Shown: one piece after another, positions 55,152 to 63,302 of the stretch | How positions within the stretch are numbered: position 1 is the stretch's first letter | Layout of the letters: the number at the start of each line of letters is the position of its first letter | Assembly: GCA_900467685.1 (NCBI GenBank) | Contig: UBQX01000002.1 | Location: forward strand, 1 to 64,000 | From: Hyphomicrobiales bacterium | Lineage (GTDB): Bacteria; Pseudomonadota; Alphaproteobacteria; Rhizobiales; Rhizobiaceae | Length of the DNA: 64,000 bases | Reading direction: 5' to 3' | Position numbers and translations under genes: made by a program | The notes under the pieces: model-generated | What the model was told of the DNA's origin: nothing | The model's input: only the letters and a program-made list of their open reading frames with translations | The model's database searches: none

Positions 55152-56081
55152 ATGACGGACACGACGCTCGAAAACGATCACATGGCCGGCAAGACGATTG
55201 TCGACTTCGATGCGGGCGATGGCGAGACGGCGGCCGTCAAGATGGATGCCTATTCCAACAGCCTGAACGCCGCCAAACGAAAATCCGTCCGGCTGGTCGA
55301 CGCCATCACCGGCGCGCCATTGAAGCGCAAGGACGCGATCCGCGTGGACGACCTGCGCCCGGCGCTGGCGGAATATATCCGTAACCAGCATCCGACGATC
55401 GCCTCCGACGACTATGTGAGCCGCCGCGCGATGGACGACCTGCGCGGCCGCTACATCGCCGAACTTCTCAAGGACGAGCGCGGCGAGATCTCCTTCCTCG
55501 AGGCGGAAGTGGTGGAGAGCCTCAAGACGCATGACACGCTGACCGAGAACATTGAAGACGAGTATGACGACGTCCGCACCATCGGCGACCGCGTCGCCGA
55601 TTGGGTGGCGGCCTTCGGCGGAAGCTGGACCTTCATCATCGGCTTCTTCGCCTTCCTAGGCTTCTGGATGATGCTCAACGTCGCTTTGGGAGAGAAGGAA
55701 GCCTTTGACTCCTATCCCTTCATCCTGCTGAACCTCATCCTTTCGACGCTCGCCGCCTTCCAGGCCCCCATCATCATGATGAGCCAGCGGCGCCAGGAAG
55801 CCAAGGATCGCCTGCGCGCGCTCAACGAATACAAGGTCAACCTGAAGGCCGAACTGGAAATCCGCCATCTGCACGAAAAGGTCGATCACCTGCTCAATCG
55901 CCAATGGGAGCGGCTGACCGAAATCCAGCAGGTCCAGATCGAGATGATGAACGATCAGTCCAAGGCCACGAAGCGCATGCTGAAGGCCGCCCGTGACATC
56001 AAGCCGGTCAAGCCGGCAAAGGCACCCAAAGCCGCAGCCTCGAAAACCTCGCCGGCGACGACCTCTTCGAGCGAAGGCTGA
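55152..56081 (+). CDS. DUF1003 membrane protein
   Basis: A 309-residue protein. The DUF1003 core has DRVADWVAAFGGSWTFIIGFFAFLGFWMMLNV, then FDSYPFILLNLILSTLAAFQAPIIMMSQRRQEAKDRLRAL (two transmembrane helices at about 157-180 and 200-225), then a coiled coil and a Lys/Ala/Pro-rich tail. The N-terminal half is soluble, with a zinc-free CxxC-less region. Function of the family is unknown. ATG 55152 has AGAGGA upstream; TTG 55143 is an alternative. Confidence 0.85.
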   Translation: MTDTTLENDHMAGKTIVDFDAGDGETAAVKMDAYSNSLNAAKRKSVRLVDAITGAPLKRKDAIRVDDLRPALAEYIRNQHPTIASDDYVSRRAMDDLRGRYIAELLKDERGEISFLEAEVVESLKTHDTLTENIEDEYDDVRTIGDRVADWVAAFGGSWTFIIGFFAFLGFWMMLNVALGEKEAFDSYPFILLNLILSTLAAFQAPIIMMSQRRQEAKDRLRALNEYKVNLKAELEIRHLHEKVDHLLNRQWERLTEIQQVQIEMMNDQSKATKRMLKAARDIKPVKPAKAPKAAASKTSPATTSSSEG

Positions 56082-56301
56082 TCGCCTTCGCCGTGCCATG
56101 ATCGAGGCGCCTCCTCACCGTCGCCTGCGGGAACGGACAGACCGAAATGAACGCCAGATGAACGGCACATTCCGGCATCGTTCAGCCCCGCAGACCTAGT
56201 CTGAAATCGTTCGCTGTTGAGGCGATTGTTGAGACAAACGGATCGTCCGCGGAACTGGCGCCGAGAGATCGCGCAAGCCCGGGTATTTGAGGAGAAGTTC
56301 G

Positions 56302-56583
56302 ATGAACACAATTTTCGGCAAGGCACTTCTGGCAGCCGCCATCGGCCTCGGCTCGCTCGCAGCCATCCCCGCAACGGCATCCGCCGACGAAATCGTCGTG
56401 GTCCGCGACGGCTGGCACCACCACGGCTGGCGCGACCGCTACGAGCGCCGCTATGAATATCGCCCGCGCTACGAACGCTATGACGCCCCCCGCTACGGCT
56501 ACTATAACCGCCCCTGGCATCACCACCATCGTCCCATGCGCTGCTTTGAAAACCGCTGGGGTCGCCTGATCTGCGAACGGTAA
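56302..56583 (+). CDS. Small His/Tyr/Arg-rich exported protein
   Basis: A 93-residue protein with a clear signal peptide (MNTIFGKALLAAAIGLGSLAAIPATASA, cleavage near residue 28). The mature part is dominated by His, Tyr, Arg and Trp (WHHHGWRDRYERRYEYRPRY, WHHHHRPMRCFENRWG). It could bind metal or be a cell-envelope protein. GAGGAG precedes the ATG. No family is recognised, though similar small periplasmic proteins are common in rhizobia. Confidence 0.8.
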   Translation: MNTIFGKALLAAAIGLGSLAAIPATASADEIVVVRDGWHHHGWRDRYERRYEYRPRYERYDAPRYGYYNRPWHHHHRPMRCFENRWGRLICER

Positions 56584-56615
56584 GTTCCGCGCTCCATGCA
56601 CGATGGATAACGCAA

Positions 56616-56635
56616 AGGGCCCCGTTCTGGGCCCT
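56616..56635. terminator. Bidirectional hairpin between convergent genes
   Basis: AGGGCCC (56616-56622) and GGGCCCT (56629-56635) with a 6-nt loop, between the small exported protein and the FUSC gene. A short T-containing tract (CTTG) follows. Confidence 0.65.
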
Positions 56636-56639
56636 CTTG

Positions 56640-57791
56640 CTATTCCACGACCTGCCCCGAGCGGGCGGCATGATGGCGGGCAAGCTGCACTCTGTCGTCG
56701 AGTGTCGACGAAACCACGGCCAGAACGATGCCGATGCAGGCGCCAGCCAGAGTGTCGAGAACACGCTCTGCCGCCATGGTCGCGTCCACCGCACCATTCG
56801 CGGCGAGATAGCTCATCAGCAAGGCGAGCGGCGTCACGAAGATCTGGCCGAGCGCATAATTCGCGCCGATCACCATTTCGATGACCAGTTGCAGGCAGGC
56901 CACCAGCGCAATGACGGTCCAGATCGACGGCTCCTGCGCCAACACAATCCACACCAGTCCGGCACCAATCATGGTGCCGGCCATGCGCTGCAGGGCGCGG
57001 TTCATGCTGATGTGCAAGTGCGTTCCCTGCATCACGGCGAGCGTACCGAGAGCCGCCCATGCCGGATGCACGGAACCGCAGGCGTGCGCCGCAAAAACGG
57101 CGATCGCGGCGCCGAAAGTGATGCGTCCGGCAGCAATGAGGCGATGGCTGAGCGGACGCACCGGTTCGATGGGCGTCGGCGCATCCGGCGCGGCAGCAAG
57201 GCGCAGCCGCTCGAAAGCAACGCAGATCGCCCAGGCAAGTCCGCCAGCGAGGACTGTCGCGGCCGCGCGCTCGGCAACCGCCTGCCATGAGGCGACATCG
57301 CCCATGGCGGCTCCGGCAGCAAAGACGAAGATGAGCGCGCCGGGTGGCCCCAAACGCGTCGAATTGACCACGAAGAAGTAGAAGCCGCAGGCGAAGGCGA
57401 GAAGCCCGAGCCTGACGGGAACAGGTGCCCCGAGCCGGGCTGCGACTGACATTCCGACGACACCAAGGACGAGCCAGGCCGCGCAAGCCAGCACCACCCT
57501 TCCCCGCTGGCCCGCGGGAGCAAAACGCCCGAACAGCACCGCAAGCGCCCCAAGGGCCGCGATCCCCGCAAGATGCGGCCACGGCGAGACCAGACCGAGG
57601 ATCAGCGTAAGCGCGGAGGCAAGCGCGGCCTGAATGCCGATCAGGAACGAGTTCCGGTCCTTGAAGCGACCGTTCAGGGCAAGGCTTTCCCGGACTTGAT
57701 GCGGCTTGACGAGATGGCTGGCGGCATCGATGCGGCGCACGGCCAGCGACAAAGTCTCCGTGGCGTCGTTTGACGGACCAGAAAGGGTCAT
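56640..57791 (-). CDS. FUSC-family membrane protein (aromatic acid/efflux type)
   Basis: A 383-residue protein with about eight to ten transmembrane helices in two blocks (roughly 50-190 and 225-365), including LGTLAVMQGTHLHISMNRALQRMAGTMIGAGLVW, the fusaric-acid-resistance (FUSC) signature. Such proteins export aromatic carboxylic acids or other toxic organics. Its ATG overlaps the MarR stop (ATGA at 57788-57791), so it is translationally coupled to the regulator, a typical regulated-efflux pair. Confidence 0.86.
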   Translation of the reverse strand: MTLSGPSNDATETLSLAVRRIDAASHLVKPHQVRESLALNGRFKDRNSFLIGIQAALASALTLILGLVSPWPHLAGIAALGALAVLFGRFAPAGQRGRVVLACAAWLVLGVVGMSVAARLGAPVPVRLGLLAFACGFYFFVVNSTRLGPPGALIFVFAAGAAMGDVASWQAVAERAAATVLAGGLAWAICVAFERLRLAAAPDAPTPIEPVRPLSHRLIAAGRITFGAAIAVFAAHACGSVHPAWAALGTLAVMQGTHLHISMNRALQRMAGTMIGAGLVWIVLAQEPSIWTVIALVACLQLVIEMVIGANYALGQIFVTPLALLMSYLAANGAVDATMAAERVLDTLAGACIGIVLAVVSSTLDDRVQLARHHAARSGQVVE

Positions 57792-58261
57792 GAGGGCTCC
57801 ACGTCTTTCGTGCGCGCCTGCAGGGCCTGCAGGCGCTCTTCAATCAGCGAGAAATGCTTGAGCATGGAGGCCAGTTCGGCATCGGAAATATCCTGCAGCA
57901 TTTCAGCTTCGGCCTCGACCAAGGCCTTGCGGATTTCGGCAACCCGCTCCCGTCCGGCGTCCGTGAGGAACACCAGCCGTGCTCGCGCATCCGTCGCATC
58001 CGTCCGCCGCTCCAAAAGCCCCTGTCGCGAAAGAATATCGAGAAGCCGGACGAGACTGGAGCCGTCCAGACCGACGCGCGCCGCCAGCTGCTTCTGTGTG
58101 ACGCCATCGCCCAGTTCATGCAGATGAACAAGCGGCACCCATGTCGCGTCGGAAAGCCCGGAAGCAACCAGATGCGCATCGAGCGCCCGCCGCCAGCGGC
58201 GGGCCAGCATGGAAAAACGGACGCCGAAACGGGCGCGTGGATTGTCGGGTGTGTCTGCCAT
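57788..58261 (-). CDS. MarR-family regulator of the FUSC gene
   Basis: A 157-residue MarR protein: TQKQLAARVGLDGSSLVRLLDILSRQGLLERRTDATDARARLVFLTD as helix-turn-helix and wing with the DAR variant of DxR. It precedes and overlaps the FUSC gene. A large palindrome lies 17 bp upstream of its ATG, so autorepression with relief by an aromatic acid is likely. Confidence 0.9.
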   Translation of the reverse strand: MADTPDNPRARFGVRFSMLARRWRRALDAHLVASGLSDATWVPLVHLHELGDGVTQKQLAARVGLDGSSLVRLLDILSRQGLLERRTDATDARARLVFLTDAGRERVAEIRKALVEAEAEMLQDISDAELASMLKHFSLIEERLQALQARTKDVEPS

Positions 58262-58278
58262 TACCGCTCAATAGATTC

Positions 58279-58308
58279 ATTTAATTTGGATTGCAATGCA
58301 AATTAAAT
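58279..58308. promoter_or_regulatory. MarR operator, 30-bp palindrome
   Basis: Outer arms ATTTAATTTG (58279-58288) and CAAATTAAAT (58299-58308) and inner ATTGCAAT (58290-58297) share one centre at 58293/58294. Only the G-G pair at 58289/58298 breaks symmetry, so 28 of 30 bases are palindromic. It overlaps the likely promoter of the MarR-FUSC pair. Confidence 0.75.
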
Positions 58309-58796
58309 TGGTCTTGGCTTGTGCGAATGCCTGACAACCTTTCGGAACGTCAGTGAAATTCTGCGCGATAGTTCAACCTTGTTTCCAAGGATGTCCCTCA
58401 CGCATTCGCAGGATATCCGCGGCGGTGGCAATAAACCCGGCTATGCCATGCTTGTGGGGCAGACCGCGGCACCCTCATCCAGAGCAGGGCGCGATTGTAC
58501 TTTGGTTGGTTTCCGAGCCGTTCCAGTTGCAGGCTACTATGAGCGACTTCCGCTTGGGCGACACCTCCGGAAATCTGCCCGTCCTCGCGCTCAATTGGTA
58601 CCACATAGCGACGGGCACGAGCGTTGCGGACTATTCGAGGCCGCTTCTTCGAAAGTTTCAGATCCACACTCGGTTTGGAAACTGTATCTCAGATGAAGAC
58701 TACGCTGTCGTAATTCATAACAGCGCCCATGGACTCGAGACCTCTATACTGCTTTCTCTTTGGTTGTAGATTTGATGCAGCAAGCAGGAGGAAAAA
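58309..58796. other. Atypical intergenic strip, left part of the tRNA-Met-flanking region
   Basis: About 490 bp with no gene that I can support. Overlapping open stretches occur on both strands (for example 58353-58769 on + and 58398-58667 on -), without a ribosome site or recognisable domain; codon use is unlike the core genes. Its DNA resembles the strip to its right. It probably consists of decayed foreign DNA plus the promoter of the gene at 58797. Confidence 0.4.
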
Positions 58797-59738
58797 TTGC
58801 AACATGAAATAGGACATAAACTCAACAAGCGCCCTCGGCCCGAAGGATACATAGAGGACAATCTCAAAAAGATTCTCAAATTTCTTTCCAACTCATGCAG
58901 GGATTACGACGCAGGCGACGAAGACGAAGCAATAAGAATGGCCCTAGAGTTGAGAAAGCTTTTGTACGACGGTGGCTCGTCGCATGCCTTACTCACTCAA
59001 TGGGGCGTGAAGAATACGCTCAGATTTGTGGATACAGGAATCTATCCTCGACTTCTGGATATTGCCTTGCAAGAATTCGCAGACGAGCGAGAAAACGGGC
59101 AAATTGCTCTTGAGGGAAACCCAGGCCTGTCGGGTCTGGTGACCATAAAGTTCGACTCAAACGGTGCGCCCTACTTTGCCCCTCCGCTTGGTGAAAGCGT
59201 TTTCCACCAACAGGATCCTCGCCGAAAAGCGTATGGCGGTATGCATTCTTTCGACTCGTGGTGGGACGCTGAGTTGGTAAAAGCAAGCAGCGGACGCATC
59301 TTCAGTCGCAAGAATCTGATCTTAATAATCGCTAATCAGGATGCCGGAGCCCATGTTGATCCTGAACTCGACGCTGATTTCCAAGATCTATGCGTAGATA
59401 ATCTTGGTATTCAAGCGAGAGTCGGGGTTAGCAAAGATGAGGCCGAGGATTTCTTAAGTGGCGAGGGAGAGCCCATCCCGGCCGTGAGCAAAAACCTCCC
59501 ATATGCGTCAATAAGACAGATCGTGTTTGAGGTACAAACCACGATCGAGCGATATCTCCAGCCGGTTAAACCGGGCCAAATGCTACTGGCACAACCTTAC
59601 AGCCGAACCTTGGTAGAACGGCCGATTCTAGGCCCGTATATGACCCTCGCCACCCCTGTGTTACCCGAAAGTCTTGCAGAGCACCGCGCGAGGGTCTTCT
59701 CACACAAACCCACTGATTGGGAAACCAGGTCTGGCTAA
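58797..59738 (+). CDS. Unrecognised protein with atypical base composition
   Basis: A 313-residue protein starting at TTG with an excellent ribosome site (AGGAGG, about 6 nt away). N-terminus is basic (GHKLNKRPRPEGYIEDNLKKILKFL), then alternating helical and strand stretches (IFSRKNLILIIANQDAGAHVDPELD; IRQIVFEVQTTIERYL). No signal peptide or membrane helix. I recognise no family. The gene is more AT-rich and uses codons rare in its neighbours (ATA, AGA, TTA), which points to recent horizontal acquisition. It is followed by a decayed methyltransferase and then tRNA-Met, so it may belong to a mobile or defence-type island. Confidence 0.55.
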   Translation: MQHEIGHKLNKRPRPEGYIEDNLKKILKFLSNSCRDYDAGDEDEAIRMALELRKLLYDGGSSHALLTQWGVKNTLRFVDTGIYPRLLDIALQEFADERENGQIALEGNPGLSGLVTIKFDSNGAPYFAPPLGESVFHQQDPRRKAYGGMHSFDSWWDAELVKASSGRIFSRKNLILIIANQDAGAHVDPELDADFQDLCVDNLGIQARVGVSKDEAEDFLSGEGEPIPAVSKNLPYASIRQIVFEVQTTIERYLQPVKPGQMLLAQPYSRTLVERPILGPYMTLATPVLPESLAEHRARVFSHKPTDWETRSG

Positions 59739-59744
59739 TCGCTT

Positions 59745-60015
59745 TCGGCAGTATGTGCCCGCAAGTCTTGTGACCACGATACTGAAACGAAGGGGATTAT
59801 GGTCCAGACGTGTTCAGCCGAGGCGATTTCGAGCAGAGGACCGAGATTGTGAAGGGACTACAAGAAAGCTTAATCCTGTCGTTGAACGCGATCCAAGGGA
59901 GCTTCGAAACGTTCAGAGGGTCGCAATCGAGGAGGTTGACTGAATCTATTCTGTAAGCGGCGGGGCAGGAAAGAAGGTGCGGCAGGTGATTATCTCTGGA
60001 TGGCGAGTGCTCTAA
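59745..60015 (+). pseudogene. Decayed D12-class adenine-specific DNA methyltransferase fragment
   Basis: The 3' part of a D12 (Dam-type) adenine methyltransferase can be followed across two frames. The catalytic DPPYW box is recognisable at 59772-59785 but has lost a base and reads TGA where Trp is expected. Then NEGDYGPDVFSRGDFEQRTE and ILSLN (frame from 59774) match the family; from 59881 the match moves to another frame (DPRELRNVQRVAIEEVD), meets TGA at 59941-59943, and continues IYSVSGGAGKKVRQVIISGW to TAA at 60013-60015. The 5' half is missing. Family match is from memory of conserved motifs; the broken frames are read directly. Confidence 0.7.
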
Positions 60016-60094
60016 AAGCCGGTGTCAAAGATTCAAAAGCGCACGACCGGGTAAACCGTTGCTACACGACAAACAAGATCGTAAATTCGAAAAA

Positions 60095-60171
60095 TGGTAG
60101 CGGAGGAGGGATTCGAACCCCCGACACAAGGATTATGATTCCTCTGCTCTAACCTACTGAGCTACTCCGCC
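60095..60171 (-). tRNA. tRNA-Met (anticodon CAU)
   Basis: A 77-nt cloverleaf on the minus strand: acceptor GGCGGAG/CTCCGCT (one G-U pair), anticodon stem GAGGA/TCCTT with loop ATCATAA, T arm with GTTCGAATC, and encoded CCA. CAT anticodon gives Met; elongator type is favoured, but a lysidine-modified Ile tRNA cannot be excluded. The decayed strip 58.3-60.0 kb abuts its 3' end, the usual side for integration. Confidence 0.93.
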
Positions 60172-60192
60172 AGCCTTGGCTGGAAAGGCCAT

Positions 60193-60222
60193 TTAAAAAA
60201 GCGCTTCCGGGTGAGAAGCGCT
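60193..60222 (-). terminator. Rho-independent terminator downstream of mnmA
   Basis: AGCGCTTC (60200-60207) and GAAGCGCT (60215-60222) form a perfect 8-bp stem, followed on the minus strand by a run of T (A-run at 60194-60200). It lies between mnmA and tRNA-Met, 142 bp after the mnmA stop. Confidence 0.8.
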
Positions 60223-60364
60223 GTCTGGCCTTCAGGTGTCGGGCTTATAGGGCGGGCGGGGCTTTTGTGTCAAGCGTGAAAGCTGGAAAAAATGGGGGAT
60301 GTGAAAACCATCCCCCGTCTCGGCCCCAAATACATGAAATAGCTTGGCTTTCGCGCGGAAAAAA

Positions 60365-61567
60365 TCACGCGGCGGCGGCAGAGAGAAGCGCCTTGAGGCG
60401 CACTTCGGCAGCCTCGGCCCGTTCGGAGCGCGCAATGAAGCCGCCGCCATAGACTCGCGCGTCGGCGCCGGGCGCGGAATAGAGCGCACAGGCCTGGCCG
60501 GGTGCGATTCCATCCTCGCCGTCTTCCAGATCAACACGGATGCCGTTTTCGTCCGCAACGAGAACAGCAGGGCGCGGCGGGCGTGTCGAGCGCACCTTGG
60601 CAAAGCAGGCAAAGCCGCCCTTGGCCGCCTCTTCCAGCGGTCCGTCGCCAAGCCAGTTGACGTCTCGCAGATAGATGCGGTGCGTTTCCAGCGCTTCCTT
60701 CGGGCCAACGATGACGCGGCGCGAGCGCGCGTCGAGATAGACGACATAGAGCGGTTCGCCGGTGGCGACGCCCAGACCCTTGCGCTGGCCGATCGTGTAA
60801 TTGACGATGCCGTCATGCTTGCCGAGGACACGTCCGTCGAGATGCACGATCTCGCCTGACAAGGCAGCGTCCGGCTTCAGCTTGGCGATGATGTCGGAAT
60901 ATTTTCCCTGCGGCACGAAGCAGATGTCCTGGCTGTCGGCCTTGTCGGCGACGATCAGGCCCATGTCGGAGGCGAGCGCCCGCGTTTCGGCCTTGGTCAT
61001 GCCGCCGAGCGGAAAGCGCAGATAGTCGATCTGCTCCTGCGTGGTCGCGAAGAGGAAATAGCTCTGGTCGCGCTCGGCATCGATCGGCCGGTAAAGCGCA
61101 CGGCGATGCGGCGCGCCCGGCTGCGGGTTGGCGTCCGAGCGAATGTAGTGGCCGGTCGCCAGCGCATCCGCACCGAGTTCCTTCGCCGTCTTCAGGAGAT
61201 CGGCGAACTTGACGGTCTGGTTGCAGGCCACGCACGGGATCGGCGTTTCGCCGGCGACATAGCTCTCCGCAAAGGGATTGATCACGGTTTCGCGAAAACG
61301 CGCTTCGTAATCCAGGACGTAATGGGCAATGCCGAGACGCTCGCAGACGCGGCGGGCGTCCTCGATATCCTGGCCGGCGCAGCAGGAGCCGGCGCGATGC
61401 ACGGCAGCACCATGATCGTAGAGCTGGAGAGTAATGCCGAAGACATCATAGCCTTCGCGCTTCAATATGCCGGCGACAACGGATGAATCGACGCCGCCCG
61501 ACATCGCAACGACGACGCGGGTATCTTCCGGGCGCTTGTCGAAACCAAGGCTGTTCACGGGGCTCAT
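60365..61567 (-). CDS. mnmA: tRNA-specific 2-thiouridylase MnmA
   Basis: A 400-residue enzyme that thiolates U34 of tRNA-Glu, -Gln and -Lys. The PP-loop is [15 protein letters not shown] (residues 18-32); the first catalytic Cys is in [14 protein letters not shown] and the second in [22 protein letters not shown]-like [14 protein letters not shown] and the C-terminal barrel complete the family plan. Core gene in normal context. The ATG has a weak ribosome site. Confidence 0.96.
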   Translation of the reverse strand: MSPVNSLGFDKRPEDTRVVVAMSGGVDSSVVAGILKREGYDVFGITLQLYDHGAAVHRAGSCCAGQDIEDARRVCERLGIAHYVLDYEARFRETVINPFAESYVAGETPIPCVACNQTVKFADLLKTAKELGADALATGHYIRSDANPQPGAPHRRALYRPIDAERDQSYFLFATTQEQIDYLRFPLGGMTKAETRALASDMGLIVADKADSQDICFVPQGKYSDIIAKLKPDAALSGEIVHLDGRVLGKHDGIVNYTIGQRKGLGVATGEPLYVVYLDARSRRVIVGPKEALETHRIYLRDVNWLGDGPLEEAAKGGFACFAKVRSTRPPRPAVLVADENGIRVDLEDGEDGIAPGQACALYSAPGADARVYGGGFIARSERAEAAEVRLKALLSAAAA

Positions 61568-61842
61568 CTATCCAGTTAAAGTTCTGCGCCAATGCGGGCG
61601 TCTTTCAGCGCTTTATATAGAAAGCCCTTCGCCGCTGCCAAGAAAAAAGGCGAGATGGCACGTTTAAGGCTTTCTGCATCATGTCTTTTTTAACAGTCTG
61701 CGGATTACCTTACGCCTGAGATACGCGTCCGGCGAGGGCCTGACCCAAAATTGAACAAAGCCTTTCAAAGGGGTTAGGCAATTTTTAAAAGTCCGACGTT
61801 AAAGTCGCGATATCTGGTCTTGTAGTGTTTGTAGAGAGTCCC

Positions 61843-62118
61843 ATGACCGAATTGATACGACCCCGGGTTAAATATGTCATCGGCCCCGATGGCAGCCCAT
61901 TGACGATTGCCGATCTGCCGCCCGCCAATACGCGGCGCTGGGTCATCCGCCGGAAGGCGGAAGTCGTCGCTGCCGTCCGCGGCGGCCTGTTGAGCCTGGA
62001 AGAAGCTTGCGAACGCTATACCCTGACCGTGGAAGAATTCCTGTCCTGGCAGTCCTCGATCAATGATCATGGTCTGGCCGGCCTGCGCACCACGCGCATC
62101 CAGCAATATCGTCACTGA
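61843..62118 (+). CDS. sciP: SciP/DUF1153 cell-cycle regulator
   Basis: A 91-residue protein with the DUF1153 helix-turn-helix: KYVIGPDGSPLTIADLPP, RWVIRRKAEVVAAVRGGLL, SLEEACERYTLTVEEFLSWQ, and GLAGLRTTRIQQYRH. In Caulobacter, SciP binds CtrA and inhibits its transcriptional activity. The sequence is close to family consensus throughout. ATG 61843 gives the usual N-terminus (MTELIRPR); TTG 61825 is open but unlikely. A strong terminator follows. Confidence 0.93.
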   Translation: MTELIRPRVKYVIGPDGSPLTIADLPPANTRRWVIRRKAEVVAAVRGGLLSLEEACERYTLTVEEFLSWQSSINDHGLAGLRTTRIQQYRH

Positions 62119-62139
62119 CCGTTCCCGTCCTTGACCAAA

Positions 62140-62179
62140 CGAAAACCGCCGCAACGCCAAGGTGTTGCGGCGGTTTTCG
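62140..62179. terminator. Strong bidirectional terminator between sciP and transporter genes
   Basis: A 16-bp perfect stem (62140-62155 and 62164-62179) with an 8-nt loop; the right arm ends GGTTTTCG and the left starts CGAAAACC, so a T-rich end exists on both strands. Confidence 0.85.
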
Positions 62180-62197
62180 TTTGTCGCGCATGCAGTC

Positions 62198-63100
62198 TCA
62201 GGCGGCGAACCGGTTCCGCTCGGCAATGACAATGCCGCCCAGAACCAGGACCAGCGAAACGATGTGATAGACATGCAGCGGCTCACCGATCAGGCCGATC
62301 GACAACAGCATGCCGAAGATCGGGACGAGATTGATGAAGAGGCCGGCCCGGTTCGAGCCGATGATCTCCACCCCACGCACGAAAAGTATCTGCGCGAAGA
62401 GCGAGGGGAAGATGGCAATGAAGGCGACTACGCCCCAGCCATAGGCATCGGGGAACTGCCCTGCCCCGCTGCGCCATTCATAGAGGCCGAGCGGCAGTGC
62501 TGCCACCATCGCGCCCGCCGCCGTCGCCGCCATCATGCTTTTCCAGTGCAGTTCCGGCTTGAAGCGCAGACCGACCGTATAGGCCGCGTAGACAAGAACG
62601 GCGAAGAGCATCAGCAGATCGCCGAAATTCAGGTCCAGCCCGAGCAGCGTCCCCAGATCGCCGTTCGCCGCCGTGAGCGCAATGCCTGCAAGCGTGAGCA
62701 TGAAGCCCACGACCTGACCGCCGGTCACCCGCATGCGGAAGATCAGGAAGTTGGCAACGAAGATGACGAAGGGCATTCCAGCCTGCTCGATCACGGCATT
62801 GATCGCGCTCGTGTAATGCAGAGCGGTATAGAGCAGCACGTTGAAGCCGGTAAAACCGGTGGCGCCCATCAGGAAGAGGTAGAGGCTGTTCTTGCGGATC
62901 ACCGGCCAGTCCCTGCGGATCTGCGGCACGGAAACGGCGACGATCAGCGCCAGCGCGATCATCCAACGCAGGAGCGTCATTATGAATGGACTTGCATGGC
63001 CGACGGCCATCTTGCCCGCCACGGCATTGCCGCCCCAGATCAGGGCCGTCGTCAGCAGGAAGAGATAAGCCTTGCCCGTCGCGGGCTTCAGATCGGTCAT
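62198..63100 (-). CDS. EamA/DMT-family transporter
   Basis: A 300-residue inner-membrane protein with two EamA repeats and ten helices (KAYLFLLTTALIWGGNAVAGK at the start, FGMLLSIGLIGEPLHVYHIVSLVLVLGGIVIAE at the end). AAGGAATC precedes ATG 63100. Substrate unknown. It is only distantly like the EamA protein at 15.8 kb. It diverges from purA. Confidence 0.88.
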   Translation of the reverse strand: MTDLKPATGKAYLFLLTTALIWGGNAVAGKMAVGHASPFIMTLLRWMIALALIVAVSVPQIRRDWPVIRKNSLYLFLMGATGFTGFNVLLYTALHYTSAINAVIEQAGMPFVIFVANFLIFRMRVTGGQVVGFMLTLAGIALTAANGDLGTLLGLDLNFGDLLMLFAVLVYAAYTVGLRFKPELHWKSMMAATAAGAMVAALPLGLYEWRSGAGQFPDAYGWGVVAFIAIFPSLFAQILFVRGVEIIGSNRAGLFINLVPIFGMLLSIGLIGEPLHVYHIVSLVLVLGGIVIAERNRFAA

Positions 63101-63302
63101 GATTCCTTGCTTTGATTGTGTATGTTGGCCGATGATTACCGAAGATGTGCGTTTTAGCCGCGCCTTTGCCGCATTGTCACGCAAAAAGCCTTGATGGATT
63201 GATCATTTCGGGGTCGATTTTAAGAGATCGACACAGTATAGATGCGCGGGTTTGGGCAAGACGCGGGCCCTGCATCGCGTACGAGTATAGGATTGAGTGA
63301 AG

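Noticed and set aside
58353-58769. Open frame of 138 codons on the + strand
   Set aside because: Conflicts with an opposite open frame, has no ribosome site or domain, and codon use is random.
59674-59943. Open frame of 89 codons overlapping the end of the gene at 58797
   Set aside because: Only its last part looks coding, and that part belongs to the decayed methyltransferase.
58309-60095. Calling the tRNA-Met-flanking strip an integrated element
   Set aside because: No integrase gene and no repeat of the tRNA 3' end were found; only the remnant and atypical composition support it.
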